A DNA stretch of 64,000 nucleotides. It comes from Bhargavaea beijingensis (GTDB taxonomy: Bacteria; Bacillota; Bacilli; Bacillales_A; Planococcaceae). This document shows, one piece after another, positions 7,663-16,857 of the stretch (the stretch's first letter is position 1; each line of letters begins with the position of its first letter). The stretch spans positions 38,380-102,379 of the forward strand of contig NZ_FNAR01000009.1 in assembly GCF_900101985.1 (NCBI RefSeq). Reading direction: 5' to 3'. A program made the position numbers and the translations under genes. The notes below the pieces were generated by a model. The model was not told the origin of the DNA, did no database searches, and worked only from the letters and a program-made list of their open reading frames with translations.

Positions 7663-8124
7663 TTATGACGAGAAAGCCGACGCGGCACCGATTGCATCCA
7701 GCGCTTTGTCCGACCAAGGAAGCGGCTTTCCGGTCTTCCGGCTCACCTGGACAATCGTCCCCCTCCCGGTAAATGCCGGCTCTCCGTCATGGCCGGTGGC
7801 AAGGTAATGGATATCCAGCGAAGTGCTCCCGACTCTTTCCGTTTTCACGTGAATATCAAGCTGTTCATCAAAGAACACTTGTTTCAGATAATCGCACTGA
7901 AGATCGGCAACGACCGTGATGGACCCTTCGTTTTCATCCATCCAGTTTTCCATCAGGCCAAGGTGTTTCAGGTATTCGATCCTTGCATGTTCAAAATAAG
8001 TGAAGTTGACCGTATTGTTCAGATGCCCGAACATATCCGTTTCGGAAAACCGGACCGTGACCGGTACTGAAAAATTGAATCCCTTTTTCCATTCTTCAAA
8101 ATCTCCGATGTATGTTGCCCTCAT
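7663..8124 (-). CDS. ysmA: Acyl-CoA thioesterase, 4-hydroxybenzoyl-CoA thioesterase fold (YsmA-like)
   Basis: 153 residues with a hotdog fold: VRFSETDMFGHLNNTVNFTYFEHARIEYL contains the catalytic Asp of the FxDxDxxGHVN signature (here ETDMFGHLNN). It probably hydrolyses an acyl-CoA thioester. The ATG at 8124 is preferred because GGGAGG lies 8 bp upstream; an ATG two codons earlier would leave only 1-2 bp. A sigma-A-type promoter followed by a FadR-type box lies upstream, placing the gene in the fatty-acid degradation regulon by inference. Confidence 0.85.
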   Translation of the reverse strand: MRATYIGDFEEWKKGFNFSVPVTVRFSETDMFGHLNNTVNFTYFEHARIEYLKHLGLMENWMDENEGSITVVADLQCDYLKQVFFDEQLDIHVKTERVGSTSLDIHYLATGHDGEPAFTGRGTIVQVSRKTGKPLPWSDKALDAIGAASAFSS

Positions 8125-8151
8125 GACCATTCCTCCCCCGTCCGCTTAAAA

Positions 8152-8169
8152 TGAATGACTATTCATTCT
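8152..8169. promoter_or_regulatory. FadR-type operator upstream of the ysmA thioesterase
   Basis: TGAATGACTATTCATTCT matches the Bacillus FadR box TGAATGA-N4-TCATTCA except for the last base. It begins just after the -10 element, where a repressor would block initiation. Confidence 0.75.
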
Positions 8170-8172
8170 TTT

Positions 8173-8201
8173 ATCATAACAGAAACAACGGTCATTGAGA
8201 A
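8173..8201 (-). promoter_or_regulatory. Sigma-A promoter of ysmA
   Basis: TTCTCA-N17-TATGAT on the minus strand, with the FadR-type box covering the likely start point. Confidence 0.65.
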
Positions 8202-8274
8202 GACGCGCGGGCATGTTCTTACTGTATCAATCATCCGGCTCGATTGACACGGCAGGCCATGAAGCTCGAAGCAC

Positions 8275-8315
8275 AAAAAATCCCCCTCAAGCCGTACAGG
8301 CCGGTTTGGGGGGAT
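8275..8315 (-). terminator. Terminator of the sdhCAB operon
   Basis: ATCCCCC pairs with GGGGGAT, with an inner CAAACCG/CGGCTTG helix, then U6 on the minus strand. Confidence 0.85.
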
Positions 8316-8325
8316 GGGCGCATCA

Positions 8326-9126
8326 TCAATCGACCATGTGGTCGGAACCGAAGAAGCGCTTGAAGGAGTATACGGATGCTGCACGGTTCATTGCAGCGAT
8401 CGATGTGGTAAGCGGAATGCCTTTCGGGCAAGCGACGACGCAGTTTTGCGAGTTGCCGCACTCTTGGAGTCCGCCATCCTGCATCAGAGCATCCAGACGC
8501 TCGTCACGGTTCATCGCACCTGTCGGGTGCGTGTTGAACAGACGGACCTGGGAAATCAGCGCAGGGCCGATAAAGTTCGTCTTATCGTTGACGTTCGGGC
8601 ATGCTTCGAGGCAAACGCCGCAAGTCATGCACTTGGAAAGTTCATAAGCCCACTGGCGCTTGCGCTCAGGCATGCGCGGTCCTTCGCCGAGGTCATACGT
8701 ACCGTCGATCGGAACCCATGCCTTGACTTTTTTGAGCGAGTCGAACATGACTTCACGGTCGACGACCAGGTCGCGGACAACCGGGAAGGTGCGCATCGGC
8801 TCAAGCGTGATCGGCTGGGTCAGCTGGTCGACAAGCGCCGTACAAGATTGGCGCGGGCGGCCGTTGATGACCATTGAACAGGCACCGCAGACTTCCTCGA
8901 GACAGTTCATTTCCCATTGGATCGGGGAAGTCTTCTTGCCTTCCGAGTTCACCGGATTCCGCCGGATTTCCATAAGCGCCGAAATGACGTTCATGTTCTG
9001 GCGGTATGGGACATCAAACGTTTCCCAGTAAGGGCTCGACTCCGGGCTATCCTGACGCTGGATCTTAAAGCGGACAGTCTTTGTGGCAGTCGCCTCATTC
9101 CGTTCCTTTACAGCAGTTTCAGCCAT
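8326..9126 (-). CDS. sdhB: Succinate dehydrogenase iron-sulfur subunit
   Basis: Transfers electrons from SdhA flavin to the membrane heme subunit. The 266 residues carry all three clusters: [2Fe-2S] ligands C75, C80, C83 and C95; [4Fe-4S] CMTCGVCLEACP (166-177); and [3Fe-4S] C223, C229 and C233 in CGNSQNCVVACPKG. It lies at the inner face of the cytoplasmic membrane. Third gene of sdhCAB. Confidence 0.97.
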   Translation of the reverse strand: MAETAVKERNEATATKTVRFKIQRQDSPESSPYWETFDVPYRQNMNVISALMEIRRNPVNSEGKKTSPIQWEMNCLEEVCGACSMVINGRPRQSCTALVDQLTQPITLEPMRTFPVVRDLVVDREVMFDSLKKVKAWVPIDGTYDLGEGPRMPERKRQWAYELSKCMTCGVCLEACPNVNDKTNFIGPALISQVRLFNTHPTGAMNRDERLDALMQDGGLQECGNSQNCVVACPKGIPLTTSIAAMNRAASVYSFKRFFGSDHMVD

Positions 9127-9151
9127 TTTTATGCGTCTCCTTTCTCAGAGA

Positions 9152-10900
9152 TCAGTGCTTCGATGTATAGTCGCGTTTACGCGGCTTGATCAGGGAAACA
9201 TCGACATCGGCGTAGTCGAACTTCGGTGCGGATACACCGTCAAACGATGCCATCGTCGTCTTCAGCCACTGCTCGTCGTTCCGCTCAGGGAAGTCCGGCT
9301 TATAGTGCGCGCCGCGGCTTTCGTCCCGGTTGAGGGCGCCGAGCGTGATGACACGTGCCAGGTAAAGCATGTTCTTCAGCTGGCGGGTAAATGCCGCACC
9401 CTGGTTGGACCAGCGGGACGTGTCGTTGACGTTGATGTTTTCGTAGCGCTCGAGGAGTTCCTGGATCTTGTAATCCGTTTCCTGAAGCTTGTCGTTGTAG
9501 CGAACGACCGTGACGTTATCCGTCATGACCTCGCCGAGTTCCTTGTGAAGGACATACGCATTTTCCGTGCCGTCCATCTTCAGGATGCTGTCCCACTTCT
9601 GCTCTTCGGATTTGACGACGCCGTCGAAGAGCGTGGACGACAGGTCCTCGGCATGTTTTTCGAGGCCTTCCATGTACTTGACCGCGTTCGGGCCGGCAAC
9701 CATGCCGCCGTAGATCGCGGACAGGAGGGAGTTCGCACCGAGGCGGTTTGCGCCGTGCATGGAGTAATCCGCTTCACCCGCTGCGAAGAGCCCGGGGATG
9801 TTCGTCATCTGATCGTAGTCGACCCAGAGGCCGCCCATCGAATAGTGAACCGCAGGGAAAATCTTCATCGGCACTTTGCGTGGATCGTCGCCTGTGAACT
9901 TCTCATAGATTTCGATGATGCCGCCGAGCTTGATGTCCAGCTCGCGGGAATCCTTATGGGAAAGATCCAGGTAAACCATGTTCTCGCCGTTGACGCCGAG
10001 TTTCTGGTTGACACAAACATCGAAGATTTCACGTGTCGCGATGTCACGCGGCACGAGGTTCCCGTATGCCGGATATTTTTCTTCGAGGAAGTACCACGGT
10101 TTGCCGTCCTTGTATGTCCAGACACGTCCGCCTTCGCCGCGTGCCGATTCAGACATCAGACGGAGCTTATCATCACCAGGGATTGCCGTCGGGTGAATCT
10201 GGATGAATTCACCGTTCGCGTAGATCGCGCCCTGCTGATAAGCGGTCGCCGCGGCTGAACCTGTGTTGATGACGGAGTTTGTCGACTTGCCGAAGATGAT
10301 TCCGGGACCGCCGGTCGCCAGGATGACGGCATCCGAACGGAACGTCTTGATTTCCATCGTTTTCAGGTTTTGCGCCGAAATTCCGCGGCAGACGCCTTCA
10401 TCGTCGAGTACGACTCCGAGGAACTCCCAGTTTTCATACTTCTTGACGAGTCCTTCGACTTCAAAGCGCCGGACTTGCTCGTCCAGTGCGTAAAGAAGCT
10501 GCTGGCCGGTCGTCGCGCCGGCAAAAGCCGTGCGGTGGTGGAGCGTTCCGCCGAAGCGGCGGAAGTCAAGCAGGCCTTCCGGGGTCCGGTTGAACATGAC
10601 GCCCATCCGGTCCATCAGGTGGATGATTCCGGGCGCTGCTTCGGCCATCGCCTTGACAGGAGGCTGGTTCGCCAGGAAGTCGCCGCCGTAAACAGTGTCA
10701 TCAAAGTGGATCATCGGGGAATCGCCTTCCCCTTTCGTGTTGACCGCACCGTTGATGCCGCCTTGTGCGCAGACGGAGTGGGAACGCTTTACAGGGACCA
10801 GGGAAAACAATTCGACGGGCGTGCCGGCTTCGGCAGCCTTAATCGTCGCCATCAGGCCGGCTAGGCCGCCGCCGACGACGATCAACTTGCTTTTCGCCAT
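9152..10900 (-). CDS. sdhA: Succinate dehydrogenase flavoprotein subunit
   Basis: Oxidises succinate to fumarate with covalently bound FAD. The 582 residues show the dinucleotide fold VVGGGLAGLMA near the start, the flavinylation segment RSHSVCAQGGI (His), the substrate loop HPTAIPG, SESARGEGGRVW and the cap Arg region PRDIATREI. The ATG at 10900 is preferred over an in-frame GTG at 10912 that would overlap the GAGGAG ribosome site. Confidence 0.97.
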   Translation of the reverse strand: MAKSKLIVVGGGLAGLMATIKAAEAGTPVELFSLVPVKRSHSVCAQGGINGAVNTKGEGDSPMIHFDDTVYGGDFLANQPPVKAMAEAAPGIIHLMDRMGVMFNRTPEGLLDFRRFGGTLHHRTAFAGATTGQQLLYALDEQVRRFEVEGLVKKYENWEFLGVVLDDEGVCRGISAQNLKTMEIKTFRSDAVILATGGPGIIFGKSTNSVINTGSAAATAYQQGAIYANGEFIQIHPTAIPGDDKLRLMSESARGEGGRVWTYKDGKPWYFLEEKYPAYGNLVPRDIATREIFDVCVNQKLGVNGENMVYLDLSHKDSRELDIKLGGIIEIYEKFTGDDPRKVPMKIFPAVHYSMGGLWVDYDQMTNIPGLFAAGEADYSMHGANRLGANSLLSAIYGGMVAGPNAVKYMEGLEKHAEDLSSTLFDGVVKSEEQKWDSILKMDGTENAYVLHKELGEVMTDNVTVVRYNDKLQETDYKIQELLERYENINVNDTSRWSNQGAAFTRQLKNMLYLARVITLGALNRDESRGAHYKPDFPERNDEQWLKTTMASFDGVSAPKFDYADVDVSLIKPRKRDYTSKH

Positions 10901-10953
10901 TCTATCTTTCACTCCTCAGTTAGATCAAAGTAGGTGGCACGGGATGCCAATCA

Positions 10954-11559
10954 TTACACGAATGCAAAGATGGCACGAATGCCGATCACGGACAGGACGA
11001 GGAACAGCCCCATCATGACATACGTGGAGAGGCGCTGCGAACGCGGGGATTGAGTGATGCCCCACGTGACGAGGAACGACCAGAAGCCATTCGCAAAGTG
11101 GAACGTCGCAGAGATGACGCCGAGCACGTAGAATGCGACCATAAACGGATTGGCAAGGATGTCAGCCATCATGTCGAAGTTGACATCAGCGCCGAGCGCC
11201 TTCTGGATACGGGTCTGCCAGATGTGCCAAGCGATGAAGACCACAAGGATCACACCCGTGATACGCTGGAGAAGGAACATCCAGTTGCGGTATGTACCGT
11301 AGCGGTTCGTGTTCGGCTTGGCAGTGAACGCGATATAAAGGCCGAAAAATGCGTGGAACATGAGCGGGATGTAGATGACAATCCACTCAAGCCAGAGAAC
11401 GAAAGGCAGATTGCCCATGAAGTCCGACGCTTTGTTGAATGCCTCTACCCCCTGCGTTGCAAAGTGGTTGATGATGAGGTGCTGCGTCAAGAACAGGCCG
11501 ATCGGGATGATCCCAAGCAGCGAGTGCAGCCGGCGCAAGCCAAAATCTGAGTCTCTCAT
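10954..11559 (-). CDS. sdhC: Succinate dehydrogenase cytochrome b558 subunit
   Basis: The membrane anchor that binds heme and reduces menaquinone. The 201 residues have five hydrophobic helices and His residues in helices beginning RRLHSLLG, TQHLIINHF, MFHAFFG, AWHIWQ and FHFANGF, as in the Bacillus di-heme SdhC. The ATG at 11559 gives the family N-terminus. In-frame codons upstream belong to a ~110-nt leader and are not supported. Confidence 0.95.
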   Translation of the reverse strand: MRDSDFGLRRLHSLLGIIPIGLFLTQHLIINHFATQGVEAFNKASDFMGNLPFVLWLEWIVIYIPLMFHAFFGLYIAFTAKPNTNRYGTYRNWMFLLQRITGVILVVFIAWHIWQTRIQKALGADVNFDMMADILANPFMVAFYVLGVISATFHFANGFWSFLVTWGITQSPRSQRLSTYVMMGLFLVLSVIGIRAIFAFV

Positions 11560-11592
11560 GAAATCTTTTACCCCCCTTAGTACTGACAAACA

Positions 11593-11618
11593 GGCAGGCA
11601 AGGAAGCCCCCGCCTGCC
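11593..11618 (-). other. Hairpin in the sdh leader RNA
   Basis: GGCAGGC and GCCTGCC pair perfectly around 12 bases, ~35 bases upstream of the sdhC start and downstream of the promoter. There is no U-tract, so a stability or translational role is more likely than termination. Confidence 0.5.
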
Positions 11619-11676
11619 GGCGGAAGCGTACATTGACTGCATATTTAATCATGTTTACAATATTTAAGACATGACC

Positions 11677-11705
11677 ATTGTACTCCTGAAACAAATTGAA
11701 ATCAA
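11677..11705 (-). promoter_or_regulatory. Sigma-A promoter of sdhCAB
   Basis: TTGATT-N17-TACAAT on the minus strand, giving a ~110-nt leader before sdhC. Confidence 0.65.
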
Positions 11706-11803
11706 GGCGACGGTCACATTTTCGACAAAAGCCGCATAAGCGGTTCCCGGGCAGCTAAAAAGGCTTCCGGTCAAGTTTTTCAATGGAAGAGGCGAACGTA
11801 AAA

Positions 11804-12220
11804 ATGGAGACAAAACCGGAAAAAGCAGGAGCGGAAAGCGCGATGCCGACAAAGTTCGGCTATGCCCTTTTCCGCGATTATATCCTTCCATCCGTCCTTG
11901 GCAGGCATGAGGAGGAAATCCTATACTGGGCCGGCAAAGAACTGGCAGCCGAATTTCCGCTTTTTGATATGGACGAGACAGCCGGTTTTTTCATGGAAGC
12001 AGGCTGGGGGACGCTCACATGTGAATCAGCCGGCAAAAGAGAGAGAGTCTATGTGCTTGAGACAGAGACAGAACAGGCCAAAAAAGGTCGGCGCTGCTAC
12101 TCTGTCGAAGCCGGTTTCCTTGCAGGGCAGTATCAGAAAATCCATAACCGGGTATCTGAATGCCGGCCGGAACCGGACTGCCGCCAGGGCGTTGTCAAAC
12201 TGACACTTGCCTGGGAATAA
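11804..12220 (+). CDS. yslB: YslB-family protein (DUF2507)
   Basis: About 138 residues, similar in length and sequence layout to B. subtilis YslB, including the ILYWAGKELA and AGWGTLT segments. These proteins resemble V4R/heme-NO-binding-type small-molecule folds; the function is unknown. The gene sits next to sdhCAB as in B. subtilis but on the opposite strand. The ATG at 11804 (AGAGG 11 bp upstream) is chosen over one at 11783 that lacks a ribosome site. The exact start is uncertain. Confidence 0.8.
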   Translation: METKPEKAGAESAMPTKFGYALFRDYILPSVLGRHEEEILYWAGKELAAEFPLFDMDETAGFFMEAGWGTLTCESAGKRERVYVLETETEQAKKGRRCYSVEAGFLAGQYQKIHNRVSECRPEPDCRQGVVKLTLAWE

Positions 12221-12230
12221 AGTGACCACG

Positions 12231-12275
12231 ATCGGCCGTGTGACGGAAACCCGTTGCGCGGCCGATTGTTGTTTT
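12231..12275 (+). terminator. Terminator of yslB
   Basis: ATCGGCCG pairs with CGGCCGAT around an inner GACGG/CCGTT helix, followed by TGTTGTTTT. Confidence 0.7.
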
Positions 12276-12278
12276 GGC

Positions 12279-12650
12279 TCAGTCCCATTTCAGGCGATCA
12301 TTGATTTGCCGGCTGTATTGCCTGAACGAAGAACTGTTGGTCCGCACGCCTTTTTTCGACAGCAGGCTGTTCATTTTCCTCATTTGCTGATTGTAAGCCT
12401 GCTCCAGCTCGGTTTTCTCATCTTCGGGCGCATTCTTGAGCCGGCTGCCCAATTCGGTCATTTCCTTCTGCACGAACACCGCCTCATCGTCGTACCCGCT
12501 GTTTTTCAGGATTCTGACTGCCATGCGGATGTCAGCCGGAACATGTTCCAGCTCGTCTTTCGGCAGCGGCTTTCCCGCGCCCGGAAGATTGTTGAACTTT
12601 CCTTCCTCACGCGCCTTAAGGATGGCTTCCTCGACAATTCTCCAGTTCAT
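12279..12650 (-). CDS. DnaJ-related DUF1992 protein
   Basis: A 123-residue conserved protein. The N-terminal signature VEEAILKAREEGKFNNLPGAGKPL and the following PADIRMA stretch define DUF1992, a short domain also found in DnaJ-like co-chaperone annotations. It is rich in charged helices with no signal peptide or membrane segment. Function unknown. It lies 12 bp after uvrC and may be co-transcribed with it. Confidence 0.88.
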   Translation of the reverse strand: MNWRIVEEAILKAREEGKFNNLPGAGKPLPKDELEHVPADIRMAVRILKNSGYDDEAVFVQKEMTELGSRLKNAPEDEKTELEQAYNQQMRKMNSLLSKKGVRTNSSSFRQYSRQINDRLKWD

Positions 12651-12662
12651 CCCGCTCCTCCT

Positions 12663-14477
12663 TTATTCACCGATTCCGGATGATTTTTCTTCCTTCGCTT
12701 TGTTCTGGTCCTTGAAGTATTGCTCCACCGTTTCCGCGACGGATTGCGGAAGCCCCGCTTCCTTCAATTCCTCCACACCGGCGGCGCGGATTTTCTTGAC
12801 AGAACCGAAGTGACGGAGCAGCTGGTTTTTCCGCTTTGCTCCGACGCCCGGAATTCCGTCAAGCGAAGATGTGAGAGACTTTGCTCCCCTCCGTTGCCTG
12901 TGGAAGGTGATTGCAAACCGGTGAACCTCGTCCTGTATCCGCTGCAGCAGATAAAAGGCTTCGCCGGTGCGCTTTAGGGGCACGACTTCCGGCGGATCCC
13001 CGTATAAAAGCAACGCGGTCTGGTGCTTGTCGTCCTTTGCAAGACCCGCGACCGGGATATCAAGTCCGAGTTCGTCTTCGATCACTTCCTTGGCTGCGCT
13101 GATCTGCCCCTTTCCTCCGTCGATCAGGACAAGATCCGGAAGCGGCAGATTATCCTTGAGCACCCGGACGTATCTTCTTCGGACGACTTCCCTCATCGCC
13201 CCGTAGTCGTCATGGCGGGCAGCCGCTTTCGTCTTGTATTTCCGATAGCCTTTTTTCTCGGGCCGGCCATCGACGAATGTCACCATTCCGGAGACCGCCT
13301 CGGCTCCGAACGTATGTGAGTTGTCGAAAGCTTCGATGCGGAGCGGCGCCGAAATGCCCATCGCTTCGCCGAGCTGTTCGCAGGCGCCGACTGTCCGCTG
13401 CTCCCTGCGTTCGATCAGCTGGAACTTCTCGGAAAGTGCAATCCGCGCATTTTTCTCGGCAAGTTTCACCATATCCTTTTTCTGGCCTCGCTGCGGCACC
13501 GAAACCTTCGCATCGAGCAGCTGGCTGACGATCTCAAGGTCCGTCCCTTCGGGAAAGAAGATTTCCTTCGGCTGCAGATGCTCCGGTTTGTCATAGAAGG
13601 ATCCGATATACGTCAGGAATTCCTCATCCGGGTCCCGGTAGATCGGAAAAAGAGACACGTCCCGTTCAATCAGTTTGCCCTGTCGGATAAAAAATACCTG
13701 GACACACATCCAGCCTTTGTCGACCGCGTAGCCGAAAACATCCCGGTCAGTCATATCGGTCGTTGTCATTTTCTGTTTCTCCATCACAGCTTCGATATTC
13801 GAGATTTGGTCGCGGTATTCCTTAGCGCGCTCGAACTCCAGCTTCTCCGCCGCTTCTTCCATCTTCCGTGACAGATCTTCCTTGACTTCCTTGTACCCGC
13901 CGTTCAGGAACCGGGTGATGCCTGCCGTCATTTCCCGGTAAGTCTCCGGCGTCACCTCGTTGACGCACGGTGCCAGACACTGCCCGAGATGATAATACAG
14001 ACACACCCGGTCGGGAAGCGTATTGCATTTCCGGAGCGGATAAATCCGGTCGAGCAGTTTCTTCGTTTCCTGTGCCGCATAGGCATTCGGATAAGGTCCA
14101 AAGTACTTCCCCTTATCTTTCTTCACTTTCCGCGTCACCAGGAGGCGCGGATGACGCTCTGCGGTCAGCTTGATATACGGATAGGTTTTGTCATCTTTGA
14201 GCATGATATTGTATTTCGGATCATGCTTCTTGATCAGGTTCAGCTCAAGGATGAGCGCTTCGATATCGGATGATGTGACGAAGTATTCAAAGTCCTCTAT
14301 CTCACTCACAAGCCGCTGGGTCTTGGCATCATGCGAGCCGGTGAAATAAGAGCGAACCCGGTTCTTGAGCACTTTCGCCTTTCCGACGTAGATGATGGTG
14401 CCCTGCCGGTCCTTCATGAGGTAGCATCCCGGTTGGTCGGGCAAAATCGCCAGTTTCTGGCGGATCGTTTCATTCAT
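12663..14477 (-). CDS. uvrC: Excinuclease ABC subunit C
   Basis: Makes the dual incisions of nucleotide excision repair. The 604 residues start with a GIY-YIG nuclease domain ([19 protein letters not shown], residues ~15-33), then the cysteine-rich [11 protein letters not shown], a UVR motif region (~195-235), the RNase H-like C-terminal nuclease ([18 protein letters not shown]) and tandem helix-hairpin-helix motifs ([16 protein letters not shown]). Downstream of trxA as in B. subtilis, separated by an intrinsic terminator. Confidence 0.97.
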   Translation of the reverse strand: MNETIRQKLAILPDQPGCYLMKDRQGTIIYVGKAKVLKNRVRSYFTGSHDAKTQRLVSEIEDFEYFVTSSDIEALILELNLIKKHDPKYNIMLKDDKTYPYIKLTAERHPRLLVTRKVKKDKGKYFGPYPNAYAAQETKKLLDRIYPLRKCNTLPDRVCLYYHLGQCLAPCVNEVTPETYREMTAGITRFLNGGYKEVKEDLSRKMEEAAEKLEFERAKEYRDQISNIEAVMEKQKMTTTDMTDRDVFGYAVDKGWMCVQVFFIRQGKLIERDVSLFPIYRDPDEEFLTYIGSFYDKPEHLQPKEIFFPEGTDLEIVSQLLDAKVSVPQRGQKKDMVKLAEKNARIALSEKFQLIERREQRTVGACEQLGEAMGISAPLRIEAFDNSHTFGAEAVSGMVTFVDGRPEKKGYRKYKTKAAARHDDYGAMREVVRRRYVRVLKDNLPLPDLVLIDGGKGQISAAKEVIEDELGLDIPVAGLAKDDKHQTALLLYGDPPEVVPLKRTGEAFYLLQRIQDEVHRFAITFHRQRRGAKSLTSSLDGIPGVGAKRKNQLLRHFGSVKKIRAAGVEELKEAGLPQSVAETVEQYFKDQNKAKEEKSSGIGE

Positions 14478-14492
14478 ATGGATTCACCTGCC

Positions 14493-14522
14493 AAAAAAAC
14501 CGGGCACCTATGAGGGACCCGG
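14493..14522 (-). terminator. Terminator between trxA and uvrC
   Basis: CCGGG pairs with CCCGG, with partial pairing inside the loop, then U7 on the minus strand. It would let the short trxA mRNA accumulate above trxA-uvrC read-through. Confidence 0.75.
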
Positions 14523-14537
14523 TCAGCGTTCTTTTCG

Positions 14538-14852
14538 TTACGCGTATTGCTCGATAAACTGGACAAGCTTTTCTTTCGGATTGAAGCCGACCACTTTGTC
14601 GACGATTTCACCGTCTTTAAAGAGGACGAGCGTCGGGATCGACATGATGCCGTATTTTCCGGCTGTCTGCTGGTTTTCGTCGACGTCGACTTTGACGATC
14701 TGTACCTTGTCGCCGATTTCTGCATCGACTTCTTCAAGGACCGGCGCAATCATTTTGCATGGGCCGCACCATGTTGCCCAAAAGTCGACAAGGACGAGCC
14801 CATCGGATACTTTGCTTTGGAAATCTTGATCTGTTGCATGTTGAATAGCCAT
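14538..14852 (-). CDS. trxA: Thioredoxin
   Basis: A 104-residue general disulfide reductase of the cytosol. The active site is WCGPC (C29, C32), followed by the cis-Pro segment SIPTLVLF. It has an AGGAGG-type ribosome site. It has its own promoter and terminator and precedes uvrC. Confidence 0.98.
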   Translation of the reverse strand: MAIQHATDQDFQSKVSDGLVLVDFWATWCGPCKMIAPVLEEVDAEIGDKVQIVKVDVDENQQTAGKYGIMSIPTLVLFKDGEIVDKVVGFNPKEKLVQFIEQYA

Positions 14853-14887
14853 TTGATTACCTCCTCATGTTTAACCACTCTTGGGTC

Positions 14888-14917
14888 ATTATAGCACCTG
14901 CCCGAGTGGCCGGCGAA
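14888..14917 (-). promoter_or_regulatory. Sigma-A promoter of trxA
   Basis: TTCGCC-N18-TATAAT on the minus strand, ~35 bp upstream of the trxA start. Confidence 0.65.
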
Positions 14918-15013
14918 TGTTCTGCTTGCCGGTCAACCACATGCCGGGATGCCGTTCTTTAGTTGTTTACCCGCTCTGCGGAAATCTATCCTGTCTCTTC
15001 AGGCAACAGTAAC

Positions 15014-15040
15014 GGGGCCGCCCTTTTTACGGACAGCCCC
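15014..15040 (-). terminator. Hairpin ending the fad/etf operon
   Basis: GGGGCTGTCC and GGGCGGCCCC form 10 bp including two G-U pairs just after etfA. The U-tract is poor (GUUACUGUU), so termination may be inefficient. Confidence 0.6.
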
Positions 15041-15047
15041 GGTGTGA

Positions 15048-16025
15048 TCATGCGTTGACTTTTAGCTGCTTGATCTCTTCGATCATCATCGGGATGATTT
15101 CGAAAAGGTCACCGACAATACCGTAGTCCGCCACTTTGAAAATATTGGCTTCAGGGTCTTTGTTGATCGCGACGATCACTTTGGAGTTGGACATGCCGGC
15201 AAGGTGCTGGATGGCGCCGGAAATGCCTGCCGCGATGTAAAGGTCCGGCGTGACGACCTTTCCGGTCTGGCCGATCTGAAGCGAGTAGTCACAGTAGTCG
15301 GCATCGCACGCACCGCGGGATGCGCCAATTGCGCCCCCAAGCAGGTCCGCGAGTTCCTTGAGCGGCTCGAAGCCTTCAGGTCCCTTGACACCGCGTCCTC
15401 CTGCCACGATGACTTTCGCCTCGGACATGTCGACGCCATCGGTCGCCTTCGTAACGACATCTTTCACCACGGAGCGCAGGTTCTGTATATCCGCACTCAG
15501 TGACGAAACATCGCCGGAGCGGCCGGCGTCTTGTGCAAGCGGCTCGATATTGTTCGGGCGGACCGTAAAGAATACAGGTCCTTCGTTGATCTTGACCTTC
15601 TCGAAAGCCTTGCCGGAATAGATCGGGCGGATAAAGACGGCATCATCGTCTTCACCTTCGATTTCCGTCACATCAGAGACAAGCCCGCTCTGGAGCTTCG
15701 CCGCGATTTTTGGTGAAAGGTCTTTGCCGAGGGCCGTGTGGCCGAAGACGATCGCTTCCGGCTCTTCCTGTTCGTGGACAGCCATGAATGCCTGCCCGAA
15801 TCCGTCGGATGTGTAGTACTTGAGATGCGGATGCTCAACCGCTACAACGCGGTCCGCTCCGTACTGGATCAATTCCTGGCCGAGGTCTTGGACGGAATCC
15901 CCGATCAGGACTCCGACGATTTCTCCCCCGCCGGAAATTTTCTTCGCCGCCGCAATGGCTTCAAACGAGACGTTTCGCAGTGCGCCGTCGCGTACTTCCC
16001 CTAGAACAATTACTTTTTTGGACAT
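15048..16025 (-). CDS. etfA: Electron transfer flavoprotein alpha subunit
   Basis: Carries FAD and passes electrons from acyl-CoA dehydrogenases to the respiratory chain. The 325 residues have an N-terminal ETF fold and the C-terminal FAD-binding domain with [46 protein letters not shown] and [11 protein letters not shown], the alpha-subunit signature. Last gene of fadR-fadB-etfB-etfA, 35 bp after etfB. Confidence 0.97.
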   Translation of the reverse strand: MSKKVIVLGEVRDGALRNVSFEAIAAAKKISGGGEIVGVLIGDSVQDLGQELIQYGADRVVAVEHPHLKYYTSDGFGQAFMAVHEQEEPEAIVFGHTALGKDLSPKIAAKLQSGLVSDVTEIEGEDDDAVFIRPIYSGKAFEKVKINEGPVFFTVRPNNIEPLAQDAGRSGDVSSLSADIQNLRSVVKDVVTKATDGVDMSEAKVIVAGGRGVKGPEGFEPLKELADLLGGAIGASRGACDADYCDYSLQIGQTGKVVTPDLYIAAGISGAIQHLAGMSNSKVIVAINKDPEANIFKVADYGIVGDLFEIIPMMIEEIKQLKVNA

Positions 16026-16060
16026 AGTTTACCCCTCCTGTATCGAATGTGCCGGTCGGC

Positions 16061-16834
16061 TCAGATGACTTTCGCTTCGGTGCGGAGCAGCTGGACGAGT
16101 TCCTTTACCTGATCCTGGAGGTCACCCTCAAGAACGCGGCCTGCCTGTTTTTCAGGCGGAAGGAAGACATCCACACGCTCAACCTTCACTTCCAGATCGT
16201 CTTCCTCTAGATCGATGTCGTCGAGCTCGAGCTCTTCAAGCGGCTTCTTTTTCGCTTTCATGATCCCCGGAAGGGACGGATAACGAGGGTCGTTCAGGCC
16301 TTGCTGGGCCGTAATGAGTAGCGGCATCTGGGCCTCGATCGTTTCGGAGTCGCCTTCGACATCACGGACGACGGTTGCCTGATCGCCATCAATCTTCAGC
16401 TCAGTGATCGTCGTGACACAGTTGATGCCGAGCAGTTCCGCCACACGCGGGCCGACTTGGCCGGAGCCGCCGTCGATCGCCACGTTGCCGGCGAGAATAA
16501 GATCCGCATCTTTATCATTCAGATATTCCGCGATGATTGTCGCTGCACCGAACTCGTCCAGTTCATCAAGGTCATCCTCGGTATTGATGAGAACCGCCTT
16601 GTCAGCCCCCATTGCGAGTGCAGTACGCAACTGCTTTTCCGCTTCTTCGGAACCGATCGTCAGGACGGTCACTTCCCCGCCGTGCTCGTCCCGTACGCGG
16701 ATTGCTTCTTCCACTGCGTATTCATCGTACGGGTTGATGATGAATTCTGCGCCATCCTCCGCGATTCCACCGTTTTGGACGGAGATTTTCTCTTCTGTAT
16801 CGAATGTGCGTTTTACCAGTGCGTAAATGTTCAT
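16061..16834 (-). CDS. etfB: Electron transfer flavoprotein beta subunit
   Basis: The partner of EtfA, with 257 residues. The AMGADKAVLI and GNVAIDGGSGQVGPRVAELLG segments (AMP/adenine-binding region) and the C-terminal beta signature VRDVEGDSETIEAQMPLLIT are visible. GGGGAGGA precedes the ATG. Co-transcribed with the enoyl-CoA hydratase upstream. Confidence 0.97.
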   Translation of the reverse strand: MNIYALVKRTFDTEEKISVQNGGIAEDGAEFIINPYDEYAVEEAIRVRDEHGGEVTVLTIGSEEAEKQLRTALAMGADKAVLINTEDDLDELDEFGAATIIAEYLNDKDADLILAGNVAIDGGSGQVGPRVAELLGINCVTTITELKIDGDQATVVRDVEGDSETIEAQMPLLITAQQGLNDPRYPSLPGIMKAKKKPLEELELDDIDLEEDDLEVKVERVDVFLPPEKQAGRVLEGDLQDQVKELVQLLRTEAKVI

Positions 16835-16857
16835 CTTGCCATCCTCCCCTTCGTGTC

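Noticed and set aside
9083..10258. 391-codon plus-strand frame opposite sdhA
   Set aside because: Antisense shadow of a GC-rich conserved gene; no ribosome site and no recognisable domain.
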